From assembly GCA_033807775.1 (NCBI GenBank), contig CM066312.1, positions 28,245,696 through 28,309,695 of the forward strand: a stretch of 64,000 nucleotides of DNA. The letters run 5' to 3'. Shown one piece after another: positions 31,517-42,837 of this stretch. Position numbers and translations under genes: made by a program. The notes under the pieces are model-generated. The model was not told the DNA's origin, did not search any database, and saw nothing but the letters and a program-made list of their open reading frames with translations. The DNA comes from Saussurea involucrata. Its lineage: Eukaryota; Streptophyta; Magnoliopsida; Asterales; Asteraceae. Positions within the stretch are counted from its first letter, which is position 1. The number at the start of each line of letters is the position of its first letter.

Positions 31517-33398
31517 TTTTGTGCTGAAAGAGGCACGGTGAAATATTGTATGTTGAAAGAGGTACGATGATATATTGTGTGCTAATCGAGACACGAGGTT
31601 AAATAAAGATGTACTGATTTTGTTAATAAGATATTTTTATGGTTGTTATATTTTTGGGGATGGGTGTATAGTGTGGATCCAATTTGTTTATTATCGTTTA
31701 GAAAGAATATGTTATCAATATTTGAAAAATGAAAAAGTGTGTGGTTGTTTCGAGCAATGAGTGTGATTTCGGATTAACTCGGTTAAGTTCCTGATATGAG
31801 GTGTGGTGAAATTATTGGTTAAGGATAGTAATTGTTGGAATTGGGTGTGTGCGATTGGTTTGGAGGTGAAAGAAAGCTAGCTCATAGGATCGGTCTAGAG
31901 TAAGCACCTCCTAGTGAGCTATCCTTGGGGAAACGTGTTTTATATTGAGAAGAGAGTGGAAGAAAATAGTCGAATGTAATGATCGGGGTGAAAGACCATT
32001 GGATAGGACGTGGTAGTAGTACGAGAGTGATGTTGTGGAAAGTGTGGAAATCAATTGTAATCTAAGGTTCGTGGTCGGTGTAATTAATGCAAGAAAGTGT
32101 TGTCTGTCTTAGATGTATGTTGGATTAGAGAAGTGACGATAGAGTTGTGTATAGTCTATGGAGAAAAGTTTAACTACGGGTTAAGGTGATACTCCAAGTT
32201 AATTATGCGATCTGTTGGAGAGTAGAGTGTCGTTACTTTTGGGGTGTTAGATTGTTGAGACATGAACGGTGATGAAATGTGTTCTTTTAAGAATGGTAAA
32301 ATTCTGTACGAAACCATTAGTTTGGGGCATAATTTAAAATTTGGAGTCTAGATGTGTGACTGATATTGGTATGATTGATTTGAGATGATTATACCTTGTT
32401 CATATTACGCAGGTTTTCTTCTAGAAGTAAGAGTTGTTGTAGTTGGGAAGATACTAAATTGTTGTATACTCCTTAGTAACGAAGGGTTACGCATAGTGGG
32501 AGTTCATTCGACCTTTTTCGTTAGAAAACACCGGAAGGGATTAAAAGTGGAATAATGTGGAGGAAGTATTAGCGATGGTAGGTCACAAGGTGAGAAAACT
32601 AGGTTGCTGATAACCTAGACTTAAGCTAAGAGGGAATATTTATATTATTAGTGTTATGATTAGCGTGAAGAAAGCGATGTTTAATTATTTTGATGATCGT
32701 GTGATGAACTTTGTGGTATAATTGGTAGTAGATTTATTATATGATTAGTTGGCGATTGTTACGGTTAAATAAAGTAAGGGCAATGTTGATAAACTTTCTT
32801 TATGGAGTTGTTTAAGTTAAAGAGTGGTTTTAGACTTTATCATAATTGTTGATATATTGATTGATGCAATGAAGACGTAATTTGTTGATTGCGGCTAAAA
32901 GTTGTCATAAGGATTTTATGGTATTATTACCTGGTTATGATATTTGGTGTAGTATTTGTACAATTGAGAAATTGGCATTGTAAGTTAAGGTAGATGTGTA
33001 AGTCTTTGACTTCTCATCGAGTTTTGCAATTATGTTAAGACATTGTATTGTTATTGGAAACCATGTTTTAATATGAGTTCTATTTGGAAGAGTATAAGAA
33101 ATAGGTTGTAATTGCTACGCAGGTTTTTATCTGGAAAGAGTATAATTATGTTGTCAAGTTAGTTTTGAAAAGTATAGAACAAGACGTTTGTCGTGAAATG
33201 CTGATGGAGTTAAAAGTAGTATTAGTATAGTAAATGTTTCGAGTAAGCATTTAATGTTGTGTTATTTGGATTAGTTTCATATGAGTATAAGTTATTTCTT
33301 TTTGTGATATAAGTGAACTAGCGAGTTATTTTGAACCTTCGTGGGATTTGATTATTGGGTGATTCGGCAGAGGATTTCGATTATGATTATGTTAAGAT
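30661..33398 (+). other. Unassigned internal region of Ty3-3
   Basis: About 2.7 kb, A/T-rich, with frequent stops in all frames and no domain I can recognise. The longest frame (31042-31251) has no motif. It holds an AT dinucleotide run at 31482-31515 and paired phrases such as GAAAGAGGCACG / GAAAGAGGTACG near 31526 and 31555. It may be heavily decayed pol or captured DNA. Confidence 0.5.
31482..31515. repeat. (AT)n microsatellite
   Basis: A run of about 17 AT dinucleotides in the Ty3-3 interior. Confidence 0.95.
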
Positions 33399-34145
33399 TT
33401 GGATCGACTTTGTTGGAATGAATTTACTACGGCGTTTAAAGAACAGTTCTGTCCCCAGGCATCAATTAAAGAATTGGAAGAGGAGTTCATGAATCTACAT
33501 CAGCAAGGTTTATCAGTTAGAGATTACACTGCTAAATTTATAGAAAAGTCTCGGTTCGCGGAATATTTTGTGGCAACGGAGAAATTGAAGGTAGCAAGAT
33601 TTATATTTGGATTAAGTTCAGGAATTCGGAAATTAGTGACTGCACAAGAACCCAAGACTTTCTCTGAAGCTGTAAATGCTGCGGAAAATATGGAACAAGA
33701 TATGAGAAGAGATGCTGAACATAAGAGTACTGGAAAAAGGAAGATGGAGGAAACCACATACGATTCTGAAGAAGAGGAATTCCAAGAGTTTAATAATTAT
33801 CAAGAGTATGATAGTTACGAAATACCATGTTCAAAATGTCACATTGTTCATCAAGGAGATTGTTATGGTGATTCCAGAACTTGCTATAAATGTGGAAAGA
33901 CAGGTCATGTTGTTAGAGATTGTTATGTAACTAGACATTGTTACTTTTGCAATTCCCCGGAGCATCTTCAGTATGAGTGTCCACAATGGAAAACACAGCA
34001 AGGTATTAAGATGACAGGATCAACGGGTATTGAAACAGGAATTATGCAAAGGTCTGAAATGTCGAAAGGTCAGGGTCAAGTCTTCCAAGTAATGGGGCAA
34101 GAAGAGGAGGAAATTTTGAAGGATGATACAGGTATGTTTCTATAA
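33399..34145 (+). pseudogene. Ty3-3 gag, N-terminally truncated
   Basis: Homologous to Ty3-2 gag from the middle of its gag domain onward: LCWNEFTTAFKEQFCPQAS, EEEFMNLHQQGLSVRDYT, SRFAEYFVATEKL, knuckles CSKCHIVHQGDC, CYKCGKTGHVVRDC and CYFCNSPEHLQYEC. It ends GMFL and a stop, exactly where Ty3-2 gag ends. About 190 N-terminal residues are missing; the Met at 33399 is probably not native. The remaining frame is open. Confidence 0.85.
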
Positions 34146-34289
34146 ATCTTATACGTGCTAAAATGTTAGTTGTTTTGGTACGAACCAATATATGATATCT
34201 AATTGTGTAATTGCATTTAGGTGTGTGATAATTGTGTTGGGAGTTATAGTAGAGATTAGTATGTTATAGTTGAGTAGGTTTGAAGAAAT

Positions 34290-34325
34290 GAATTCCGGGA
34301 CGGAATTCTTTTAAGGGGGGAAGAA
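34290..34325 (+). promoter_or_regulatory. Ty3-3 pre-PPT hairpin and polypurine tract
   Basis: GAATTCC/GGAATTC, a perfect 7-bp stem around GGGAC (34290-34308), then AAGGGGGGAAGAA next to the LTR. Confidence 0.85.
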
Positions 34326-35997
34326 TGTAATAACCGGGTAATTATCTTAACTTTTATATGATAGTTTTGATAAGAAATTTGAATTTAAGGTGAGTTATGT
34401 TATTTGAGGAGGTTTAGAGTAGATTTGGTAGTTTAGAAGTTTAGATGGTCAAGTGTTAGAAGTTGAGGGTTGAATTGGTACTTATGACCAAATTTGGCTA
34501 CAAACCGACTCATTTGTGTATTAGGATAAGAATTCAGTTTTTAGCAAAATCAATTTGAGTGTGTGAGTTTGAGAGTTTAGAAACAAATCAGAGATATAGA
34601 GAGGTAGAGAAGGAATTTGAGAGAAAGAAGGGAGGAAGAAGAAGAAGATTGCTGCAGGTATGTTTCTTTATCTTCTTCATTTTGGTTTAGGGATCTTTGA
34701 AATTCTTGAAAGAGTTGTGTCTTATCGAAATCAAAAGAAAGGTAAATGATTTTGGGATGGATTGTTATGAGTCTTGTTCATCCAGTAAAGATTTCTATTG
34801 AATTTCTTGTTAAAATTCATATTCTTCCATGGATGGAGTTTTAAAGCTTTTGGGTTTAAAAGTGACAAATCAATGGATGACATTGGGTGGATTTTGATGT
34901 TTAAAAATGTTGGTATTGGTTTTAAAAGGTTCATAGTACTTAAAATGTTGATTTGGGAGGTTTAGAACTGATTTGGGAAGAAATTGAATTGAGAAAACCT
35001 TGGATTTTGAAGAAGAGGATCGTGCAGGTTTGAGGAACAGAAACCCGCGCCGATGGGTGGCGCCGATTCGCCGGGCTCTGTTGTTTTTTCATGTTTTCTG
35101 TTTTGTTGGTCATTTGAGTCTAGGGTTGTAGCAGATGTTTGGGGTTTGTTTTGGGGTATTGATAAAGATGTTTAGGAAGTATGGTTAAGTAGTTTAAAAC
35201 TATTTTTGGTGACATTCAATTCAGGTGTTCGGTTTGGATAATTGTGAGTTTTGGAGCATACGTTGAGGTGCTATCGCTAAGGTGAGTTTTTATTGTAAAA
35301 GAAATGATTTTTAACTGGGAAGCAGTTGAATTTGGATTAAGTGAATGTTCTATCGATATGTGATGAAATGTGATGGTGTGTTTATATTGGTAAAAATATG
35401 TGTATGGAAATTGTAGTGTGATTTATAAATAAATTCGTTATATAATGAGATATAAGGTTTATTTATAAAAGTTTTGATTACACTACACGAGAGCACGCCG
35501 AACTATGCCGGTGGAGTTTTGCTGTAGTTGTCGTACAGCGGTGCTGTAAATGTCGTACATCGTGGGTGCTGTAAATGTCGTACAGTGTGGGGTTGGCTCG
35601 CTACCAATCAGAAATGGCCAAGGGAATTGAAAATGAGAAAGGGGGTACGGTGCACGAGTCCTAATTGGTATTTATATACGTGTGCAGAAAGATTATTTAT
35701 TAAACTATTTTTATAAATGGTTTTATAAAGAGAGTTTAAACTGACAGGGATTCCCTCACTAGACTGTTTAGTCTAACCCTCATTTTCTGTTTTAAAATAT
35801 GTTTTCCAGGACAGAGTTCGTTCGTTAGCAAAAGAAAGGATCAAGTGTAGGATGATGTAATTTAGAAGTTTATTATGTATTTGTTATCTCAAGACTGTTT
35901 GGGACCGAATGTGGTTTATTATGTAATCTTTTTATGTATAAATCTATATTATGCAATGTATGTTATTTGAGTATGTTTGGGAAATCGGGATGTTACA
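34326..35997 (+). repeat. Ty3-3 3' LTR (1672 bp)
   Basis: Near-identical to the 5' LTR but about 20 bases shorter, mainly because one half of the GC palindrome is deleted near 35060-35070. Confidence 0.95.
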
Positions 35998-36964
35998 TTT
36001 CCACCTCCAGTTCACGTTTCAACTCCCCTACCGCCCAAGTTTCAACAAGCACCGTTGCAAATCCCGGTCTGCCCCACACCTTGTCACACATGGCCGCTGT
36101 ATACGAATCCATTTGTTTTGGAACACCTAGGGCACTCGCAATCCGACCAATGCCCTCTCGGTTAAATGCCACTAAAGGAACATTATGCAGCTTCACCCAT
36201 AATGGGCACGAGGTATGCACCGGCTTTGTGAGACCCTTCGTAGGGTCCCATGGGAATACAAATAAAGGAACTCCTCGGATCATAAGCGGCCCCCCCTCAA
36301 CCACATTAACACATCCTCCTTCATCGTTGAATTTGAAAAAATAAATTCCATTCTCGTTCATCATTGCGTCACAAAAACCATACTTCCCCCATGCCATTTT
36401 TGCATACCTTTGAACCATTGGGAAGTGCAAATGTGGACCAAGAAAATATTCAAAAAGAGTCGTATGGTACGATTTGACAGCTTCCTTTGCAAGTTCCACC
36501 GGGATCTTAATCCAAGATTGAGCTTTGTCCTCTAATGGAAAAAAAGGTAGGGTCGCAAGATCATTAGATCCCACCACAGATGCGAATTGCAGCTTGCTCT
36601 TCTCCCCCGTTGAGAATTGTAGCCGACTATCGAATTGTCCTCCCGATAAACGTTTGAACACCGACATACGGTTCTGCTCAATCTCCGCCGCCGTGAGCCC
36701 TGCACCATCACCATGGCTCCTTTTCAGCAACGAAACACCCCCATACCTGAGATCATTGTTATTCATACCCGATTGACCCAGATCGCCATGCAACGTTGCA
36801 TGAGAATTAGGGTTAGGGTTAGGGATAGACCCCCTTGCAGATTCGGAACCATTTGCCACTAAATCATCAACCAACACAGCGTCATCAACCACCGAGCCCA
36901 TTGCTTGAAAGCTAAGCTCGCACGCTGTCGGCGCAATCTGGGAGACAAAAGACGAAGACCCCAC
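35998..36964 (-). pseudogene. LINE A ORF1, N-terminal part (DUF4283-like)
   Basis: Start at MGSSSFVSQIAPTACELSF (36964). A variable N-terminal region (NPNPNS coded by a TTAGGG-like stretch) precedes the DUF4283-type domain: KSYHTTLFEYFLGPHLHFP, GIYFFKFNDEGG, LMIRGVPLFVFPWDP, PLWVKLHNVPLVAFNREGI, then the frame meets Ty3-3 in ELKRELEVE. ORF1 proteins of plant L1 elements have this domain followed by a CCHC knuckle, found here at 28480-28460. Confidence 0.87.
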
Positions 36965-37315
36965 ACGTGAGGTGCTGAATTTCGCACTCCCAAACTACAC
37001 CAACGAAGGTACAAGATACACAACTTTCAAAACGACAAGGATCAACAGTCTTCGCCAGAAAAACGACCACCGCCGCCGGCCGAAACCCTAATGTCGCCGG
37101 CAGAAACCCTAATCGCAGAAATCGAGGAAAAAACCACGAAAATCTTACTGAAAAAACACGAACAGTAAAGAAAACCTCTAGAATGCAAACACAAAACGAA
37201 ATCGAGCACCCAACCACGAGAAAATCCACCATGAACTCGCTCAAACTTGCCCATCGAGACGAAACCCTAGTCGCACCCTAGAGAGAGAATTTTCCATAAG
37301 TTGGGTGTTTTTTAT
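36965..37315 (-). promoter_or_regulatory. LINE A 5' UTR
   Basis: About 350 bases upstream of ORF1, ending at the 14-bp target duplication. Contains AAACCCTA-type motifs. L1 5' UTRs hold the internal promoter; no element can be pinned down here. Confidence 0.5.
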
Positions 37316-38077
37316 TTATATTATGTTTTGATATAAAGGGGTCGAAAGAGTAATTAGTCAAAGTGTTGGATTAATTATAAAATGCAACTTCAGGGTTGAT
37401 TTGGTCATTTATTGATAGTTGTGGTTGTATTTAAAGAATGAGTCGGCTAAAATTGAGAATTATCTCAATTGCTTCTGGTTTGGAGTCGGTCTTCAGGCAG
37501 AGAGATGGAGTTTTCATGTATGAAGTATCATCATGTATGAAATAGATGATCTTGTTCAGTTCCAAGTTGTTAAAGATTGATTGTATGAGTAACGTATGAC
37601 TCTTGATTAGGTCATCGAATTATTGGAGAGACAAATTGGATCTTAAAGTCACTGTTGGGTCGAAGCTTTGTTCCAGGTGAGTTCATCGCCCTTTTGATTA
37701 TTTGATAACAAAATTGATCGATTTTCATGTTGTTAGATTGTTTGAATGTTTTAGAAATGTTGTGGTAATATGTATTTGGTTAAGTGTTGAAATTTTGAGG
37801 AATTGAATGGTAAAAATGGGGAGCAGGTCGAAGTTTTCGGATATAATGGTAATGTCCGGTAAAGTCTAAATTGAATGTGTCCAGGAGAAGAATGGTATCC
37901 AGTAAGTCCTTCTTTCCGATAATATTCGGTAAGGACTTAGTTTCCGAATAGTGTGGTTACCGGATATTACCTGGATTTCCTTGGTTTTCGGACATTATTC
38001 GGGTTGTTTGTAATTCGGGTATGTAATCCGATAGTATCCGGTAAGTGAGTATTCTGGATCGGAGTCCCGGACATCTT
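37316..38077 (+). repeat. Old Ty3 LTR, copy 1, continuation
   Basis: Continues the LTR begun at 1315. Has a donor-like TTCCAG|GTGAGT at 37677 and a TCCGGTA-type motif array from about 37840. Ends at the LINE D target duplication AGTCCCGGACATCTT (38063-38077). Confidence 0.75.
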
Positions 38078-39000
38078 TTATTTTTTGGAAAGGAGGCGGC
38101 ACTCCTGGAAATATATAGATAAAAAAGAAAAAATACACCTAAATGGCGAGGGACTCCCTCCCAACAAAGAATTCCACCCACAATAAATAACAAGCCCAAT
38201 ACGGGATGAAGAACCAATCTAGGAAATCATACATCTCTATCATAGCGTACCAAATAATCAAAAGCCAAAACAAACATAAAGTTATCGTAACTACAAGCAT
38301 GATAAAAAATATAAAGTAAACTCCCCCATACGACCCCATCATGGCCGCAACATAGAAAGCAAAATCCGCAAAGCACCTATCCATGAGAAGTTGATGTGAT
38401 TCGGACCCTATCCCACTAGACCGTATGCCTCATATCAACCAAGCCCGAAAGACGCATGGTGACCACCTTTTTAATCTCCGTAATTAGCTGTAGAGCACTC
38501 CTCCTTTTAATAGAAAAAGCCGATTATTACGTTCTTGCCATATAAAATATATGGTGGCTGCAAAAAGGAGTTTGGTACGAAGTTCCCCGGCATGCCATCT
38601 TCTATGTTGGATATCATCAAGAATATCCTCCCATGCATTTGAGATCGAACCCGCATGCATTTCTGCTTTAATAGTTGTCCACACACTAGCCGAGAAAGGG
38701 CAAGCAAAAAACAGATGATCATGTGAGTCAATGGAGTTGCTACATAAACTACAACTCATATCGTCATTCCTCCAAGCTAACATTCGATCTTGATTAGGTA
38801 GTCCCAAATGAAACGCTAGCCATAAGCAAAACGAATGTTTTGGAATATGTTTTGGGTACCAACACAACATACGCCAAGTGACTTCTTGATATGGACCATC
38901 AAGAGACTTCCAAACCTTCGAAACCATAAAACCAACCAGTTGGTTTTGCATATTAAGCCACATAATCTGATCTTTAACACCGGGATAAAGAGAAGAAATA
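38078..39000 (-). mobile_element. LINE D, 5'-truncated LINE (923 bp)
   Basis: Minus-strand 3' end of a LINE with the terminus GCCAGGAGTGCCGCCTCC then poly-A. ORF2 C-terminus with zinc ribbon: PKHSFCLWLAFHLGLPNQD, CSLC...DSHDHLFFACPFS, FIWQERNNRLF. Flanked by AGTCCCGGACATCTT (38063-38077) and the same with one change (39001-39015). An identical-length copy is at 55071-55993, so it inserted before the tandem duplication. Confidence 0.9.
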
Positions 39001-39094
39001 AGTCCCGGATATCTTGTCCGAATAGTTTTGGCGTCCGGATAATTCTGATATCCGGTAACTTCTGATGTTCCGGATACTTCTGGGTTTTCGGTAA
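39001..39094 (+). repeat. Old Ty3 LTR, copy 1, last retained piece
   Basis: TCCGGTAA-type array units (TTCCGGATACTTCTGG and similar) matching 55994-56086. The match to copy 2 stops at about 39094, where LINE E begins. Confidence 0.75.
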
Positions 39095-40648
39095 GGGGGC
39101 AAGGGGCATTCGACAAGGCTGTCTCCTATCTCCTTACTTGTTTACGTTGGTTATGGAGGCCTTCTGGGTTTTTTGGCACGTCGGATTGCGTCGGATGGGG
39201 GATTTCGATACCACAAGGGTTGCTCCTGTATTTCTCTATCGCATCTATGTTTTGCAGATGATCTCATGGTGTTTACTAGAGGAGATGCCTCCTCGGTTAG
39301 GTGCGTGAAGTATGCGTTAGACGATTTTGCTAATGCATCGGGTCTTCGTCCTAGCATGGCTAAGAGCTCCATCTATTTCTCTAATGTGGAGGATTCGGTC
39401 ATGCATGAGATTTCGACCATATTGCCCTTTCAACGAGGCTCCTTGCCTTTTCGATATTTAGGTGTTCCCCTTTCTTCTAGGAAATTAAGGGTTGGTGATT
39501 TTCAACCTCTTATTTTGAAAGTCCGAAGTCATATTACGAATTGGAAAGCCAAATTTTTGTCTTTCGGCGGACGGATGCAATTGATCAAATCCGTTCTAGA
39601 ATCGTTGCAATTGTATTGGATGTCGGTGTTTACGTTGCCTACCTCGGTTATCCATGATCTTGAGAGTCTTTTCCGGGACTTCTTATGGGCTCATGGTGAG
39701 GATTCTAGAGGGCGGACCCGGGTTGCATGGGATGATGTTTGCAAGCCAAAACGCGTGGGAGGTTTGGGTCTGAAACGCTTGGCTCTATGGAACCGGGCCC
39801 TTCTTATGTCTCATGTCTGGGACATCATACGGCAGCGGTATTCTGTATGGGTTACTTGGATCCATGCTTATCGTTTACGGGGTGTCAGTTTTTGGTCCGC
39901 TACGGTGTCTTCTACTTCCACGTGGATTTGGAGGCGCTTGCTTGCCCTTCGGGAGCAGGTTCGGCCGTTCTTTACTCATGTAATTGGTGATGGTGCTTTA
40001 ACTAATGTGTGGGAAGACAATTGGTTGGGGGTGGGTCGGCTTTCTCGTGTTCTCCCCTATAGAGTGTTTATTGGAGAATTACAATGGGTAGCTAATCCCT
40101 CTCGATGAAGTGAAATTCTTGATGCATTCCAGCATAGGCAATGGAGACCGGGATTATTACGTCATAAACTCTTTTTTGCAGCCACTATTAATAATCTTTG
40201 GCAAGAACGAAATGCACGTTTGTTTACGGATAGGAGAAGGAGTGCGGATGACATTATTATAGCTATAAAGAGGGTGGTTTCGATGCGGATTGCTGGAGTT
40301 GTGGTTGGAAGAAACAACGAAAGATCGGTTGGTGATTAATGAAGGCTCATTCGGTTTTTTAGTATTGGTGCTGTTTTGAGGCTAAGCATTATATGCTTTT
40401 GGGTCGTCGGATTTTGTTTATTATGTTGGTGTCTACTAGTACTCTTTGTACTTTTTGGTTTTTCGCATTGTGGTATGTGTTATTTGTAACCTTTTGCTGT
40501 TTTTTAGTTTGGTTTCCTTCCCCGTTTAGGGCCTGTCCTAATTTGTGGGAGGATTCCTTGTTTGGGAGGGAGTCCCTCGCCTTTTAGGTGTTTTTTCTTT
40601 TTCCGTTTTTTTTTATTTGCCAGGAGTGCCGCCTCCTTTCCAAAAAAA
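39095..40648 (+). mobile_element. LINE E, 5'-truncated LINE on the plus strand
   Basis: Begins inside RT (GIRQGCLLSPYLFTLVME; usual GDP replaced) and ends with AGGAGTGCCGCCTCC and a 7-A tail at 40642-40648. The open frame 39173-40108 covers FADDLMVFTRGD, FRYLGVPLSSRKL, AKFLSFGGRMQLIKSVL, LRDFLW-type segment and WEDNWL. A TGA at 40107-40109 follows, and the zinc ribbon is missing: the text jumps to FQHRQW and LWQERNARLFT, so an internal deletion is present. It abuts Ty3 pol on the right and the old LTR on the left, so its left edge is also the duplication breakpoint. Confidence 0.87.
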
Positions 40649-41508
40649 GTACAATTTCTTGGTCATGTGATTACTTCTGAAAGGGTCAAAGTGATCCGGC
40701 TAAGATAGAAGCAATGATGATTTGGGAGACACCGAAGAACGCATTAGAGATACAGAGTTTCTTGGGTTTGGCAGGCTATTACCGGAGATTTATAAAGGAT
40801 TTCTCTAAGATCGCTTCTGCCTTGACAATCCTGACATAGAAGAATATGAAGTTTGTATGGACTAAAAAGCAAGAGTCAGCTTTCACGACATTACAGAAGA
40901 ATTTATGTGATGCTCCTGTTCTTGCACTACCAGAAGGAACAGAAGACTTGGTGGTGTATAGTGATGCGTCAAAGATGGGTTTGGGGTATGTGTTGATGCA
41001 ACGCGGAAAAGTGATTTCTTACGCATCAAGACAACTCAAAGAGCATGAAAAGTATTACCCCGCCCATGATTTGGAACTGGCAGCAGTCGTTTTTGCTTTG
41101 AAATTGTGGCGGCATTATTTATATGGAACGAAGTGCACACTTTTTATTGATCATAAGAGCTTAAAGCATGCCTTTGATCAGAAAGAGTTGAACATGAGGC
41201 AACGACATTGGTTAGAGTTACTTAAGGATTATGATTGTGAATTGCATTACCATCCTGGTAAAGCAAAAGTTGTGGCTGATGCCTTGAGTAGGAAAGAATA
41301 TAGTGGGTGTTTGAAAACGATTAACACGAGGATTGATGTGACGTCAAGTCTAATTGAAAGGATCAAAGTGGCACAAACGAAAGCTTTATTAGAAGAAAAT
41401 CTGAAAAAGGAAGTCATGGTCAAACAACGTCTTCAACTGACTGAAGATGGTCGCGAGGTCAAACTGTTCCAAGGCCGCATTTGGGTACCAAAGGTGGGAG
41501 GAAACCGA
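40649..41508 (+). pseudogene. Old Ty3 pol copy 2: RT end and RNase H
   Basis: Starts in VQFLGHVITSE, the RT/RNase H connection, directly after the LINE E tail. FLGLAGYYRRFIKDFSKI, then a TAG stop near 40837, then RNase H YSDASKMGLGYVLMQRGKVI, TKCTLFIDHKSLKHAF, PGKAKVVADALSRK. Frame loss near 40680-40695 (missing base in the DPAK segment). It ends at a TAG in GGNR*. The N-terminal gag and RT are absent from this copy. Confidence 0.92.
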
Positions 41509-42779
41509 TAGTTAATTCTCGAAGACGCTCACAAGTCTAAAGATTCTATACATCCTAGAAGTACTAAAATGTATAGAGATCTAAAGATACACTATTGGTG
41601 GCCAGCTATGAAGTTAGATGTGGCACAGTGTGTAGAGAAATGTGTGACAGGTTCGTTGGTAAAGACTGAACATCAAAGACCTTATGGGAGTCTACAATCT
41701 TTGGAGATTCCTGAATGGAAGTGAGATAAGATTACCATGGACTTTGTGACTAAGTTACCAAAAACGTTGAAGGGTAACGATACTATTTGGGTAATCGTGG
41801 ATCGTTTAACCAAAAGTGCTCATTTCTTGGCAATGAAAGAAGCTTCACCGATCGATAAATTAGCCAAGTTATATATTGATGAAATGGTGTCAAGATATGG
41901 TATACCCGTGTCTATAATTTTTGATCGTAATAGCCAATTTACTTAAAGGTTTTGGCAGTCACTACAAGAAGAATTGAGTACAGAAGTGAATTTGAGCACT
42001 GCTTCTCATCCCCAAACGGACGGACAAAGTGAAAGAACCGCTCACACTTTGGAAGATTTGCTCAGGTCCTGTGTGATTGATTTTGGAGGTAACTGGGATA
42101 CGCGTTTACCCTTAGTGGAGTTTGCGTGCAACAATAGTTATCATTCCAGTATTGGAAGGGCACCTTTTGAAGTCTTATATGGACGGAAATGTAGAAATCC
42201 AGTATGTTGGTTGGAAGCTAGAGAAAAGCAATTTGCTGGTCCTAAAATTGTGCAGCAAACGGCTGATAAATTGAAAGAGATTCAGAGACATATGAAGGCG
42301 GCTCAAGATCGATAAAAGAGTTACGCCAATCCGAAAAGAAGACCATAAAGAATTCCAAGTTGGGGAGCGGGTGATGCTAAACGTATCCCCGTGGAAGGGT
42401 ATTATAAGGTTTGGAAAACGTGGAAAGTTAAGTCCTCGTTTTCTTGGACCGTTCACAATAACCAAGAGAGTAGGACTTCAAGCATATCAGTTGGATCTCC
42501 AACCTGAATTGGAAGGAATCCATAATACCTTTCATGTCTGTTTATCTTCAGAAATGCTTAGCCGAAGAGGATAATGTTATACCACTTTCTGAAATAAGAG
42601 TGGATGAGAAGAGTCGTTGCGTGGAGGAACCGGAAGCAATTTTGGAGAGAACGACTAAGAAGTTACGATATAAGGAAGTGGTCATGATTAAAGTGCAATG
42701 GAAACATCATAGAGGTGCAAATGTAACTTGGGAAGCGGAAAAGGATATGAAGAATAGATATCCTCATCTGTTCGTATAG
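41509..42779 (+). pseudogene. Old Ty3 pol copy 2: integrase and chromodomain
   Basis: Close duplicate of 1-1272. Shared damage: TGA after EWK at 41722-41724, TAA after QFT near 41944, and Gly in the zinc finger (CVTGS). Private damage: TAA at 42313-42315 (CAA to TAA) and a one-base shift near 42542. Copy 1 has other private stops. Motifs: DFVTKLPKTLKGNDTIWVIVD, IIFDRNSQF, HPQTDGQSERT, and chromodomain VQWKHHRGANVTWEAEKD ending YPHLFV. Confidence 0.93.
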
Positions 42780-42784
42780 TTTCG

Positions 42785-42802
42785 ATTTCAGGGACGAAAT
42801 CA
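42785..42802 (+). promoter_or_regulatory. Pre-PPT hairpin of the old Ty3, copy 2
   Basis: GATTTC/GAAATC around AGGGAC, as at 1277-1294. Confidence 0.7.
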
Positions 42803-42803
42803 T

Positions 42804-42837
42804 TTTCAAGTTGGGGAGATTTTCAAGTTGGGGAGAT
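42804..42837. repeat. 17-bp tandem duplication of the PPT region
   Basis: TTTTCAAGTTGGGGAGA twice in a row (42804-42820, 42821-42837). It marks the junction where the LTR start and LINE tail present in copy 1 (about 1315-1566) are deleted. Confidence 0.93.

Larger units (their letters stand above)
28566..35997 (+). mobile_element. Ty3-3: non-autonomous Ty3/gypsy element with partial gag
   Basis: 7.4-kb element with LTRs 28566-30257 (1692 bp) and 34326-35997 (1672 bp), tRNA-Met primer site, polypurine tract and exact TTTCC duplication. Inside it has a protease scrap at about 30555-30660, 2.7 kb of unassigned sequence, and a gag lacking its N-terminal part (33399-34145). No RT or integrase motif is seen. 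Confidence 0.93.
1349..37315 (-). mobile_element. LINE A, L1-like retrotransposon (interrupted twice)
   Basis: A near full-length plant L1-like element on the minus strand, 5' end near 37315 and 3' tail at 1344-1351 (a T run, i.e. poly-A in sense). The 14-bp duplication TTATATTATGTTTT flanks it. After removing Ty3-1 (2053-24718) and Ty3-3 (28566-35997) it has a 5' UTR, ORF1 (DUF4283-like plus CCHC), ORF2 (endonuclease, RT, zinc ribbon) and 3' UTR, about 6 kb in all. LINE B (42838-48571) is its duplicate and shows both Ty3 target sites uninterrupted. ORF2 has a one-base deletion near 26590 and a patched deletion near 24980-25000, so it is inactive. Confidence 0.9.

Noticed and set aside
36808..36832. 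TTAGGG-like repeats suggesting an internal telomere tract (also 48018-48038)
   Set aside because: Only about two to three units, within LINE ORF1 coding Asn-Pro repeats; a true telomeric tract would be longer.
37840..38077. TCCGGTA array as part of LINE D
   Set aside because: The array continues on the far side of LINE D (39001-39094) with a 15-bp target duplication between, so it belongs to the LTR.
42663..42837. Extended C-terminus of LINE B ORF2 into Ty3 sequence as a new fusion gene
   Set aside because: The fusion follows from a deletion in an already broken LINE frame; no sign of selection or expression.
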